A stretch of 64,000 bases of DNA, from positions 110,929 to 174,928 of the forward strand of contig NZ_BJMN01000025.1 in assembly GCF_006539185.1 (NCBI RefSeq), read 5' to 3'. Of this stretch, positions 50,401 to 58,057 are shown piece after piece; positions within the stretch are counted from its first letter, which is position 1; each line of letters begins with the position of its first letter. The notes below the pieces were generated by a model. That model ran no database searches, was not told where the DNA came from, and saw only the letters and a program-made list of their open reading frames with translations. The position numbers were made by a program, and so were the translations under genes. The DNA comes from Streptomyces gardneri. GTDB lineage: Bacteria; Actinomycetota; Actinomycetes; Streptomycetales; Streptomycetaceae.

Positions 50401-51594
50401 GTGGAACTGAACACCCGTGCCGTGCACGTCTTCAACGAGCCGTTTCCCGCCGGGAGTTGGCCGCTCTCCGTGCCTCTCGTGCAGTCCTCCGCCTTCGCCT
50501 TCGACTCCGCCGCCGAGCTCGCCGACGCGATGGCGGGACCCGACGGCCGGTACGTCTACAGCCGCCGCGGCAACCCGACCGTACGGGCCCTTGAGCAGAC
50601 CCTCGCCGGCCTGGAGGGCGGCGCCGGGGCCATCGCCTTCGCCTCCGGGATGGGCGCGATCAGCGGAGTGCTCCTCGCGCTCCTCCGGCCCGGCGACCGG
50701 GTCGTGGCCCAGCGCTGCCTGTACGGGGGCACCCATGCCGTCCTGTCCGATCTGGCCGAGCGGTACGGCATCGAGGTCGTCCGGATCTCCGGCGACGACC
50801 CGGCCGAGCTGGAGGCGGCGGCGGTCCACCCCGCCACCCGGCTCCTCGTCCTGGAGACCATCGCCAACCCCACCGGCCAGGTCCCCGACCTGCCGGGGCT
50901 GCTCGCGGTCGCCCGCGCGGCGGGCGTGATGAGCCTCGTCGACAACTCGCTCGCCTCGCCCGTGCTGTGCCGCCCCCTGGAGCTCGGCGCCGACGTGGTC
51001 GTCCACTCGACGACCAAGTACCTCTCCGGGCACTCCGACGTCCTCGGTGGCGCCGCCGTCTTCGCCGACGACGAGCTGCGCAGGCGCGTCTGGCCGCGGA
51101 CCGTCGAACTCGGCGCCTGCGCCGACCCGTTCGCCGCCTGGCTGACCCTGCGCGGGATACCCACCCTGCCGCTGCGGATGCGTGAGCACTGCGCCAACGC
51201 CGTCTCGCTCGCGGCGGCGCTCGCCGAGCGCGCCGAGGTGCGCGGCGACGTCACGGCCGTGCACTACCCGTGGCTCGCGAGCCACCCCTCGCGCGAGAAC
51301 GCCCGCAAGGTCCTCTCGGGCGGCGGCGGGCTCCTCTCCTTCGAGCTGGCCGGCGGCCGGGAGGCGGGCCGGGCCTTCGTCGAGCGCGTACGGCTGGCGA
51401 AGCTCGCGCTCTCCCTCGGGGGCGTGGAGACGCTCGTGACGCATCCCGCCTCCACCTCCCACCGGGAGCTGGACGGGGCCGCGCTGGAGGCCGCGGGGAT
51501 CGGCCCCGGCCTGGTGCGGATGTCCGTCGGCATCGAGGACGTCGCGGACCTGTGGTCCGACATCGAGCGAGCCCTCGAACAGGCCCTCGCCTGA
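50401..51594 (+). CDS. Cys/Met-metabolism PLP-dependent enzyme (cystathionine gamma-synthase/methionine gamma-lyase family)
   Basis: The 397-residue protein is a fold-type I transsulfuration enzyme: Y-V-Y-S-R-R-G-N-P-T-V-R-A-L-E near 60, F-A-S-G-M-G-A-I for PLP phosphate, Y-G-G-T-H-A-V, V-D-N-S-L-A-S-P-V and the PLP lysine in H-S-T-T-K-Y-L-S-G-H-S-D (about residue 205). It could make cystathionine, sulfhydrylate homoserine esters, or split methionine. The active-site details cannot decide among them. It stands between two efflux/biosynthetic transcripts and may supply or recycle sulfur for the methyl-cycle locus that follows. Confidence 0.88.
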   Translation: MELNTRAVHVFNEPFPAGSWPLSVPLVQSSAFAFDSAAELADAMAGPDGRYVYSRRGNPTVRALEQTLAGLEGGAGAIAFASGMGAISGVLLALLRPGDRVVAQRCLYGGTHAVLSDLAERYGIEVVRISGDDPAELEAAAVHPATRLLVLETIANPTGQVPDLPGLLAVARAAGVMSLVDNSLASPVLCRPLELGADVVVHSTTKYLSGHSDVLGGAAVFADDELRRRVWPRTVELGACADPFAAWLTLRGIPTLPLRMREHCANAVSLAAALAERAEVRGDVTAVHYPWLASHPSRENARKVLSGGGGLLSFELAGGREAGRAFVERVRLAKLALSLGGVETLVTHPASTSHRELDGAALEAAGIGPGLVRMSVGIEDVADLWSDIERALEQALA

Positions 51595-51617
51595 ACGGAT
51601 TCCGGCCTTCTTTTGGG

Positions 51618-51647
51618 TTGACAAAATAAACGAATGATTCGTAGATT
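51618..51647 (+). promoter_or_regulatory. Strong vegetative-type promoter of the MaoC gene
   Basis: TTGACA at 51618-51623 and TAGATT at 51642-51647 with an 18-bp spacer give a near-consensus -35 and a fair -10, in a short A+T-rich island unlike the surrounding DNA. It is the best sigma-70-type promoter seen in the window and may start the whole 51.7-64 kb gene run. Confidence 0.75.
51630..51642. promoter_or_regulatory. TetR-type operator inside the promoter spacer
   Basis: ACGAAT-G-ATTCGT is a perfect 6-bp inverted repeat with a one-base centre, lying between the -35 and -10 elements. Binding of a dimer here would block RNA polymerase. Size and A/T composition suit a TetR-family repressor; none is encoded in the window. 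Confidence 0.65.
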
Positions 51648-51693
51648 GGATGTCGCCAGGGAAAGACCACTCCTAGGTCAAGGGGGGCGCGCG

Positions 51694-52236
51694 ATGCGCT
51701 ACTTCGAGGACTTCCGACCCGGCGACGTCCACGAACTGGGCGCCGTCACCGTCACGGTGGAGGAGGTGCTGGAGTTCGGCAGGCGCTTCGACCCGCAGCC
51801 CTTCCACACGGACCCCGAGCTCGCCGCGGGTTCGCAGTTCGGCGGCCTGATCGCGAGCGGTTTCCACACGCAGTCGATGTTCATGCGGCGGTACGTGGAC
51901 GGCCTGCTCGCCTACAGCGCCTGTATGGGCTCGCCCGGCATCGACGAGGTCCGCTACCTGCGGCCCGTCCGCCCGGGCGACGTCCTCACCGCGCGCGTCG
52001 AGATCCTCGGCTCCACCCCGTCGCCGTTCAACCGCACCACCGGCACCGTCAAACCGCGGTGCACCCTGGTGGCCGCCGACGGGACGGCCGTGTTCAGCAT
52101 GATCCTGCACAGCATCTTCCGCCGACGCCCCACCGACTCCGAGGCCGGCCATCTGTCGTCGATGCCCGCGGCCGAGGACCCCGTCGCCTGTGTGCGATCG
52201 GCGGCGAAGAGCGCTGTTCCGGCCATGAGTTCCTGA
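51694..52236 (+). CDS. MaoC-like hot-dog dehydratase
   Basis: The 180-residue protein is a single hot-dog domain: Y-F-E-D-F-R-P-G-D-V at the start, F-G-R-R-F-D-P-Q-P-F-H-T-D-P-E-L-A-A-G-S-Q-F-G-G-L-I-A-S-G-F-H-T carrying the hydratase Asp/His pair (D-P-Q-P-F-H), and V-R-Y-L-R-P-V-R-P-G-D. Such proteins add or remove water at enoyl-CoA or enoyl-carrier double bonds. The last 35 residues are a non-conserved tail. It is the first gene after the operator-bearing promoter and 92 bp before the methyltransferase genes, so it may belong to the same pathway. Confidence 0.88.
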   Translation: MRYFEDFRPGDVHELGAVTVTVEEVLEFGRRFDPQPFHTDPELAAGSQFGGLIASGFHTQSMFMRRYVDGLLAYSACMGSPGIDEVRYLRPVRPGDVLTARVEILGSTPSPFNRTTGTVKPRCTLVAADGTAVFSMILHSIFRRRPTDSEAGHLSSMPAAEDPVACVRSAAKSAVPAMSS

Positions 52237-52327
52237 CGGACCGTCCTCCGCCAGGCCCTGAACACGGCCGTCCGCATGCTCCCACCCGATTCTTCCCACC
52301 CTGTTCGCCAGTGAAGGGGGACCTCCT

Positions 52328-53170
52328 GTGGAGGCCGTATCCCGCACCGCCCAGTGGACCGCCGCCGCGCGCGCCCTGGAGACCGAGCGCGAGGACCGGC
52401 TGTTCGCCGATCCCTACGCGCGGACGGTCGCCGACCAGATCGGCTTCGAACTGCTCGACCGCTACGACGGGGGCGGCATCGTGCCGTTCCTCGCCATCCG
52501 CACCACCTACCTCGACCGGGCCATCGTCAAGGCGGTGGAGGAGCGGGGCATCCGCCAGGTCGTCTTCCTCGCCGCCGGCATGGACACCCGCTTCTTCCGG
52601 CTCCCCTGGCCCGACGGCGTCACCGTCTACGAGCTGGACCGCCCCGCGCTGCTCGCCGCCAAGGCCGAGATGCTGGCGGACGAGCCGCAGCCCGCGGGCC
52701 GCACCCGCGTCACCGTCCCCGTCGACCTGACCCAGGACTGGACCGGCTTCCTGAAGGAGGCGGGCTGGAAGAGCGAGGAGCCCGTCCTGTGGGTCGTCGA
52801 GGGCCTGCTGTTCTTCCTGCCCGAGCAGGCCGTACGCGGCCTCATCTCGACGCTCTCCGCGCACTCCGCGCCCGGCTCCGTGCTGCTCGGCGACGTCATC
52901 TCGCGGGCCGCCCTGGTCAACCCGCTGGCCCGCACCTTCCTCCAGGCCCTGAAGGACGACGGCAACCCGTGGCTCTTCGGCACCGAGGAGCCCGAGGCGC
53001 TGCTCGACGACTGCGGCTGGGCCGTACGGGAGGTCAGGCAGCCCGGTGAGGAGGGCGCCGACTTCGAGCGCTGGCCCTACCAGGTCGCCCCGCGCGCCCT
53101 CCCCGGCGTGCCGAGGTCGTTCCTCTTCACCTGCGACACGCCCACCCACAGCGAGGAGGAGGCGGCATGA
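52328..53170 (+). CDS. LCM/TcmP-like SAM-dependent methyltransferase
   Basis: The 280-residue protein fits the leucine-carboxyl-methyltransferase (PPM/TcmP) family: T-A-Q-W-T-A-A-A-R-A-L-E-T-E-R-E-D-R-L-F-A-D-P-Y-A, R-T-T-Y-L-D-R-A-I, Q-V-V-F-L-A-A-G-M-D-T-R-F-F-R-L-P-W and V-Y-E-L-D-R-P, the SAM site. Known relatives methylate carboxylates (TcmP in tetracenomycin synthesis) or hydroxyls. It begins with GTG after GGGGGAC and its stop overlaps the next methyltransferase by ATGA, so the two are translationally coupled. Confidence 0.88.
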   Translation: MEAVSRTAQWTAAARALETEREDRLFADPYARTVADQIGFELLDRYDGGGIVPFLAIRTTYLDRAIVKAVEERGIRQVVFLAAGMDTRFFRLPWPDGVTVYELDRPALLAAKAEMLADEPQPAGRTRVTVPVDLTQDWTGFLKEAGWKSEEPVLWVVEGLLFFLPEQAVRGLISTLSAHSAPGSVLLGDVISRAALVNPLARTFLQALKDDGNPWLFGTEEPEALLDDCGWAVREVRQPGEEGADFERWPYQVAPRALPGVPRSFLFTCDTPTHSEEEAA

Positions 53171-54210
53171 GCGCCCACGACTTCCACCAGCGGGTCATCA
53201 CCGACGCCGGCGCGGCCGTCCGGGGTCTGACCGTCGCCCTCGGCCAGCGCCTCGGCCTCTACACGGCCCTGGCCGAGCGGGGCCCCCTCACCGCGGGGCA
53301 GCTCGCGGAGACGACCGGCACGAACGAGCGGTACATCGAGGAGTGGCTGCACGCCCAGCTCTCCGCCGGGTACGTCGAGCGGCACCCCAGCTCGCTCACG
53401 TACACGCTCCCCGCCGACCACGTCGAGGTCCTCGCCGACCCGCAGGCCGTCACCTATGCCGCCGGGTTCTTCACCGCCCTCAAGGCGCTGTACGCCACCG
53501 AGGACCTGCTCGTCGAGGCGTACCGCACCGGAGACGGCGTGGGCTGGGCCGAGCACGACGCGGCCCTCGACACCGGTATGGGCTCCTTCTTCCAGCCGAC
53601 GTACGAGCACAAGCTCGTCCCGGACTGGCTGCCCGCCCTGCACCAGGTCACCGACAAGCTCTCCGCCGGCGGCACCGTCGCGGACGTCGGCTGCGGCGTC
53701 GGCCACACCACCCTCCTCATCGCCAAGGCGTTCCCCGAGGCCACGGTCCACGGCTTCGACTACTCCGAGGAGGCCATCTCGATCGCCCGCGGGCTCGCCG
53801 AGGAGGCCGGTCTCTCCGACCGGGTCGTCTTCGAGGTCGCCTCGGCCGACGACTACCCGGGCTCCGGCTACGACCTGGTGTGCTTCTTCAACGCCCTGCA
53901 CGACATGGGCGACCCGGTCGCCGCCGCCCAGCACGTCCACAAGTCCCTGGACGCGGACGGCACCTGGATGCTCGTCGAGTCGAACGTGTCCCCGCAGGAC
54001 ATCGACACGCAGACCCCCGCCGCCCGCATGTTCATGGCCCTGTCGGCCGTGATGTGCCTGCCGGTCGCGGTCGCGCAGCGCGGCCCGCACGCCCTCGGCA
54101 ACCACTCCGGCGAGAAGGCCTTCCGGGCCATCGCGGAGGAGGCCGGCTTCACCCGCTGGCGGCGCGCCACGGAGACCGCGGTCAACGCGGTGTACGAAGT
54201 CCGGCCGTAG
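53167..54210 (+). CDS. Class I SAM-dependent methyltransferase with N-terminal winged-helix dimerisation domain
   Basis: The 347-residue protein has an N-terminal winged-helix-like part (L-T-A-G-Q-L-A-E-T-T-G-T-N-E-R-Y-I-E-E-W-L, about 38-60), a middle helical region, and a Rossmann methyltransferase domain with V-A-D-V-G-C-G-V-G-H-T-T (motif I, about 175), V-H-G-F-D-Y-S-E-E-A-I and D-L-V-C-F-F-N-A-L-H-D-M-G-D-P. This layout is shared by small-molecule O- and N-methyltransferases. In the present context it may methylate the amino or hydroxylamino group of a carrier-bound amino acid; that is inference. Confidence 0.88.
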   Translation: MSAHDFHQRVITDAGAAVRGLTVALGQRLGLYTALAERGPLTAGQLAETTGTNERYIEEWLHAQLSAGYVERHPSSLTYTLPADHVEVLADPQAVTYAAGFFTALKALYATEDLLVEAYRTGDGVGWAEHDAALDTGMGSFFQPTYEHKLVPDWLPALHQVTDKLSAGGTVADVGCGVGHTTLLIAKAFPEATVHGFDYSEEAISIARGLAEEAGLSDRVVFEVASADDYPGSGYDLVCFFNALHDMGDPVAAAQHVHKSLDADGTWMLVESNVSPQDIDTQTPAARMFMALSAVMCLPVAVAQRGPHALGNHSGEKAFRAIAEEAGFTRWRRATETAVNAVYEVRP

Positions 54211-54239
54211 CCGCAGCCCCCATTCCAAGGAGCCAGATC

Positions 54240-55133
54240 ATGGGCGTGTCCGCCCCGCTGCCGGTCACCGACCGGTTCATGGAAGTCCTGGAGCGGCTCA
54301 GCGAGCGCTCCGTCGAGGACTACTACAACCCGTACCAGACCTTCCAGTGGCCCGAGACGCTGGAGGAGAACCGTTTCTGGATGACGCCGGAGCTGCTCAC
54401 CGTCTACGGCACCGAGCACTACGACACCCTCGGTGAGGAAACGCTTCAGCGCCTGTCGAAGTGGGAGTCCATCAACTTCTACAGCCTCAACGTGCACGGC
54501 ATCCGCGAGCTCCTCATCGAGGTCGTCGGCCGCATCCACATGCCGGGCTTCGAGGTCCCCTCGGACTTCTTCCACCACTTCATCGGTGAGGAGAACGAAC
54601 ACATGTGGTTCTTCTCCGAGTTCTGCCGCCGCTACGGCCACAAGATCTACGGCTCCACCGCGATGCGCGCCGACGCGGCCTGGGAGCCGGAGGTCGAGAA
54701 CTTCCTGGTCTTCACCCGCATCCTCTTCTTCGAGGAGCTGGTCGACCACTACAACGCCCGGATGGCGAAGGACGACTCCCTCTGCCACACCATCCGCGAG
54801 GTCAACCGCATCCACCACCAGGACGAGTCCCGCCACATCGCCTTCGGCCGTGAACTGGTCTCGCTCCTCTACAGCCGCATGTGCCAGTCGGTCAGTGCCG
54901 AACGGGTGCGGGAGGTGGAGGCGTACCTCAAGCGGTACGTCGTCTACAGCACCAACTCCCTCTACAACCCGCACGTCTACCGCGACGCCGGCATCCCCGA
55001 CCCGCTGGCCCTGCGCAACTCGCTGGTCGCCGACGAGCGCCGCCGCCCGCACGAGCGCAAGGCCATCCGCAAGCCGCTCTCCTTCTTCCTGAAGACCGGG
55101 ATCTTCTCCGACGACACCCTGCCCGTCGTCTGA
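54240..55133 (+). CDS. AurF-family diiron N-oxygenase
   Basis: The 297-residue protein carries the full diiron ligand pattern of AurF: G-E-E-N-E-H (ExxH, about residue 118), an isolated Glu in F-F-E-E-L-V-D-H-Y, and H-H-Q-D-E-S-R-H (HxxxExxH), with 28 residues between the Glu and DESRH, as in E-X28-37-DEXRH. AurF and CmlI oxidise aryl amines to hydroxylamine, nitroso and nitro groups. Here a carrier-bound aliphatic amino acid may be the substrate, given the adjacent ligase and carrier. AAGGAG lies 8 bp before the ATG. Confidence 0.9.
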   Translation: MGVSAPLPVTDRFMEVLERLSERSVEDYYNPYQTFQWPETLEENRFWMTPELLTVYGTEHYDTLGEETLQRLSKWESINFYSLNVHGIRELLIEVVGRIHMPGFEVPSDFFHHFIGEENEHMWFFSEFCRRYGHKIYGSTAMRADAAWEPEVENFLVFTRILFFEELVDHYNARMAKDDSLCHTIREVNRIHHQDESRHIAFGRELVSLLYSRMCQSVSAERVREVEAYLKRYVVYSTNSLYNPHVYRDAGIPDPLALRNSLVADERRRPHERKAIRKPLSFFLKTGIFSDDTLPVV

Positions 55134-55176
55134 GCGGGCCCCTCCCGAGACCTCCCACCCGAGAGGTGAAGAGATC

Positions 55177-56115
55177 ATGACCGTGACGACCCCCGCGCAT
55201 GCCGGGGCCCCCGAGGCAGTCGGGGAGACCGAGGACCGAACGCGGCGCGAGCGACCGGGCACCACCCGGGGCCTGCCCTCGCTCGGCCCGGAGGGGACCC
55301 GCCTCCTGCGGCTCCTCGACGACACCTTCGAAGGCTGGGGCGTGACCGCGGGCGCCCGCCCGATGACCATGCCCCCGCTCCTGCCGGCCGCCGACCTGGC
55401 CAGGCTGGACTACTACGACAACTTCCCCCACCAGGCCGTCGTCGCCGCCCCGCTCGACCTGGAGCGCCGCGCGACCACGCCCTTCTCCGCGGACACCGGC
55501 TGCTTCCCGAGCGACGCCCTCGAACCGGCCGCGCTCGGACTGCCCTCGGCGTCCTGCTACGCCGTCTACCTCGACCACCAGGGCACCCGGGTCGCCGACG
55601 ACACCCTCGTCACGATCTGCTCCTGGTGCTTCCGCAAGGAGACCCACTACGAAGGCATGCGGCGCCAACTCGGCTTCCGCATGCGGGAGATCGTCGCCAT
55701 CGGCGCGCGCGAGCACGCCGAGACGCACCTCGCCGACTTCACCTCCCGCATCCAGGCCTTCGCGACGGCGCTCGACCTGCCGCTGCGCAAGGAGGCCGCC
55801 TGCGACCCCTTCTTCGACAAGGGCAGCTCGAAGGCGGTCCTCCAGCGGCTCACCCCGGTGAAGTACGAGTTCCTGTACGAGGACCTGGCCATCGCCTCGG
55901 TCAACACGCACCGGAACTTCTTCGGGGACCGCTGCGACATCACCCTGGAGTCGACCGGCGGGCCGGCCTTCACCAGCTGTGTCGCCTTCGGCCTGGAGCG
56001 ATGGCTGTCCGCACTGACCCGGCGGCACGGCAGCTGGGAGTCCGCCACCCGGGCGGTGCTCGACGCGAACGCCCGTATGCGGGCCGGTGCGAGCACGGCC
56101 GGGCCGGTGATCTGA
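55177..56115 (+). CDS. Amino acid:[carrier protein] ligase (class II aminoacyl-tRNA-synthetase-like)
   Basis: The 312-residue protein resembles the stand-alone catalytic cores related to atypical seryl-tRNA synthetases that load Gly or Ala on a carrier protein (Bll0957-type). Seen: T-G-C-F-P-S-D (Cys109), T-I-C-S-W-C-F-R-K-E-T (motif 2 region) with F-R-M-R-E-I-V (Glu171), D-I-T-L-E-S and F-T-S-C-V-A-F-G-L-E-R-W (Cys268, motif 3). Cys109/Glu171/Cys268 would form the zinc site that grips the substrate amino group in this family. There is no tRNA-binding arm. The next two genes give a phosphopantetheinyl transferase and the carrier. Confidence 0.88.
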   Translation: MTVTTPAHAGAPEAVGETEDRTRRERPGTTRGLPSLGPEGTRLLRLLDDTFEGWGVTAGARPMTMPPLLPAADLARLDYYDNFPHQAVVAAPLDLERRATTPFSADTGCFPSDALEPAALGLPSASCYAVYLDHQGTRVADDTLVTICSWCFRKETHYEGMRRQLGFRMREIVAIGAREHAETHLADFTSRIQAFATALDLPLRKEAACDPFFDKGSSKAVLQRLTPVKYEFLYEDLAIASVNTHRNFFGDRCDITLESTGGPAFTSCVAFGLERWLSALTRRHGSWESATRAVLDANARMRAGASTAGPVI

Positions 56116-56116
56116 C

Positions 56117-56578
56117 GTGCCGGCCCGTCCCGCCGCCCCGCCGGCGGGCGGCCTGGGGTGGGCGAACCTCGGCATGGACATCGTGTCCGTCAACCGTGTC
56201 CGCAGGCTCCTCGCCGAATACGGCGAGCTGTTCTTCGAGCGGATGCTCACCCCCGGCGAGCTCGCCGACTGCCGTACGTCCTCCGGGCTCGACGTCCTGA
56301 GCCTGTGCGGGCGGATCGCGGCCAAGGAAGCGGCCTTCAAGACCTTACGGGTCAGGGGCAGGTTCCTGCCCTGGCCGGACATCGTCGTACGGCGCTCCGA
56401 GGGCGGCTGGCCGCTCGTGGAGCTGCACCGGGCCGCCGCCGAGATGGCCGCCGAGTCCGGGATCACCGAGATCACCGTGTCCATCAGCCACGACGTGGAC
56501 TACGCGGTGGCGGTGGCCGCCCCGATCATCGCTCCCGCCCCCGCTCCCGCTCCTGCCCCCGCCACACCCATCCAGTAG
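56117..56578 (+). CDS. AcpS-type 4'-phosphopantetheinyl transferase with a TTA codon
   Basis: The 153-residue protein has L-G-M-D-I-V-S-V-N-R-V (metal Asp21) and R-I-A-A-K-E-A-A-F-K-T-L (Glu71), the same 50-residue spacing as AcpS Asp8/Glu58, and S-I-S-H-D near the end. It transfers the phosphopantetheine arm of CoA to a carrier serine, most likely Ser36 of the next gene's product. It starts with GTG one base after the ligase stop. Leu77 is encoded by TTA (56345-56347), the codon read by the bldA tRNA in Streptomyces. The extreme C-terminus is an Ala-Pro repeat of about 12 residues, unusual for the family. Confidence 0.9.
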   Translation: MPARPAAPPAGGLGWANLGMDIVSVNRVRRLLAEYGELFFERMLTPGELADCRTSSGLDVLSLCGRIAAKEAAFKTLRVRGRFLPWPDIVVRRSEGGWPLVELHRAAAEMAAESGITEITVSISHDVDYAVAVAAPIIAPAPAPAPAPATPIQ

Positions 56579-56597
56579 CAGCTAAAGGAGATCAACC

Positions 56598-56849
56598 ATG
56601 GCCGACGGCCTGCAGACGGTGAAGAACTGGATCCTCGACCGTCACCCCGAGCGCGACGACATCGCCTCCGACCTCGACCTGATCGAGAACCGGCTCATCG
56701 ACTCGTTGTCCTTCGTCGAGTTCGTCTTCCTCCTGGAGCAGGAGAGCGGCACCGCCATCCAGATGGAGACCCTCGAGGTCGAGTCGATCCGCACCCTCGG
56801 CGCGATCGAGCAGCACTTCTTCAAGACCCCGGCGGAGGCCCAGGCATGA
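56598..56849 (+). CDS. Dedicated acyl/peptidyl carrier protein
   Basis: The 83-residue protein is a four-helix carrier: V-K-N-W-I-L-D-R-H-P, L-I-D-S-L-S-F-V-E-F-V-F-L-L-E with the phosphopantetheine attachment Ser36 in the D-S-L motif, and I-R-T-L-G-A-I-E. AAAGGAG lies 8 bp before the ATG, the best ribosome site of the locus. Its position between the transferase and metK, and after the ligase, makes it the expected amino acid acceptor. Its stop overlaps metK by ATGA. Confidence 0.93.
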   Translation: MADGLQTVKNWILDRHPERDDIASDLDLIENRLIDSLSFVEFVFLLEQESGTAIQMETLEVESIRTLGAIEQHFFKTPAEAQA

Positions 56850-58054
56850 GCCGCCGCCTCTTCACCTCGGAGTCCGTCACCGAGGGCCACCCCGACAAGA
56901 TCGCCGACCGGATCAGCGACACGATCCTCGACGCGCTGCTCACCGAGGACCCGTCCTCGCGCGTCGCCGTCGAGACCCTGATCACCACCGGTCTCGTGCA
57001 CATCGCCGGCGAGGTCACCACCACGGCGTACGCGCCGATAGCGAAGCTGGTGCGCGAGGCGATCCTCGACATCGGCTACGACTCCTCCGCGAAGGGCTTC
57101 GACGGCGCCTCCTGCGGCGTCTCGGTGTCCATCGGTGCCCAGTCCCCGGACATCGCGCAGGGCGTGGACACGGCGTACGAGTCCCGAGTGGAAGGCACGG
57201 GCGACGAGCTGGCCGCCCAGGGCGCCGGCGACCAGGGCCTGATGTTCGGCTACGCCTGCGACGACACCGCCGAGCTGATGCCGCTGCCGATCGCGCTGGC
57301 CCACCGCCTGTCGCGCCGGCTGACCGAGGTCCGCAAGAACGGCACCGTGCCGTACCTGCGGCCCGACGGCAAGACGCAGGTCACCATCGAGTACGACGGG
57401 GACCGCCCGGTCCGCCTCGACACGGTGGTCGTCTCCTCGCAGCACGCAGCCGACATCTCCGTCGAGGGCCTGCTCACCCCGGACGTCCGCGAGTACGTCG
57501 TCGAGCACGTCCTCAAGGAGCTCGTCGAGGAGGGCGTCACCCTGGAGTCCGACGGCTACCGGCTCCTGGTCAACCCGACCGGGCGCTTCGAGGTCGGCGG
57601 CCCGATGGGCGACGCCGGCCTCACCGGCCGGAAGATCATCATCGACACGTACGGCGGGATGGCCCGGCACGGCGGCGGCGCCTTCTCCGGCAAGGACCCG
57701 TCGAAGGTCGACCGGTCCGCGGCGTACGCGATGCGCTGGGTCGCGAAGAACGTCGTCGCGGCCGGTCTCGCCCGCCGCTGCGAGGTGCAGGTCGCCTACG
57801 CGATCGGCAAGGCGGAGCCCGTCGGCCTCTTCGTGGAGACCTTCGGCACCGGCACCCTCCCGGACGTGACGATCCAGGAGGCCGTCAGCGAGGTCTTCGA
57901 CCTCCGCCCGGCCGCGATCATCCGCGACCTGGACCTCAAGCGGCCGATCTACGCGGCGACGGCGGCCTACGGCCACTTCGGCCGCGAGCTCCCCGAGTTC
58001 ACCTGGGAGCGCACGGACCGCGTGGAGGCCCTCAAGAAGGCAGCGGGGGCGTAG
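56846..58054 (+). CDS. metK: S-adenosylmethionine synthetase (pathway copy)
   Basis: MetK makes SAM from methionine and ATP. The 402-residue product is complete: F-T-S-E-S-V-T-E-G-H-P-D-K-I-A-D, G-A-G-D-Q-G-L-M-F-G-Y-A (catalytic loop), G-G-P-x-G-D-A-G-L-T-G-R-K-I-I-I-D-T-Y-G-G and G-G-G-A-F-S-G-K-D-P-S-K-V-D-R. It overlaps the carrier gene by four bases and is followed after 3 bp by adenosine kinase. Streptomyces usually has a housekeeping metK elsewhere, so this is probably a second copy devoted to the pathway. Confidence 0.96.
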   Translation: MSRRLFTSESVTEGHPDKIADRISDTILDALLTEDPSSRVAVETLITTGLVHIAGEVTTTAYAPIAKLVREAILDIGYDSSAKGFDGASCGVSVSIGAQSPDIAQGVDTAYESRVEGTGDELAAQGAGDQGLMFGYACDDTAELMPLPIALAHRLSRRLTEVRKNGTVPYLRPDGKTQVTIEYDGDRPVRLDTVVVSSQHAADISVEGLLTPDVREYVVEHVLKELVEEGVTLESDGYRLLVNPTGRFEVGGPMGDAGLTGRKIIIDTYGGMARHGGGAFSGKDPSKVDRSAAYAMRWVAKNVVAAGLARRCEVQVAYAIGKAEPVGLFVETFGTGTLPDVTIQEAVSEVFDLRPAAIIRDLDLKRPIYAATAAYGHFGRELPEFTWERTDRVEALKKAAGA

Positions 58055-58057
58055 ACC

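Noticed and set aside
51694..56849. Assignment of the locus to valanimycin-, chloramphenicol- or aureothin-type pathways
   Set aside because: Valanimycin needs a seryl-tRNA-dependent transferase and full SerRS, chloramphenicol an adenylation-thiolation NRPS module, and aureothin PKS genes; none is seen here.
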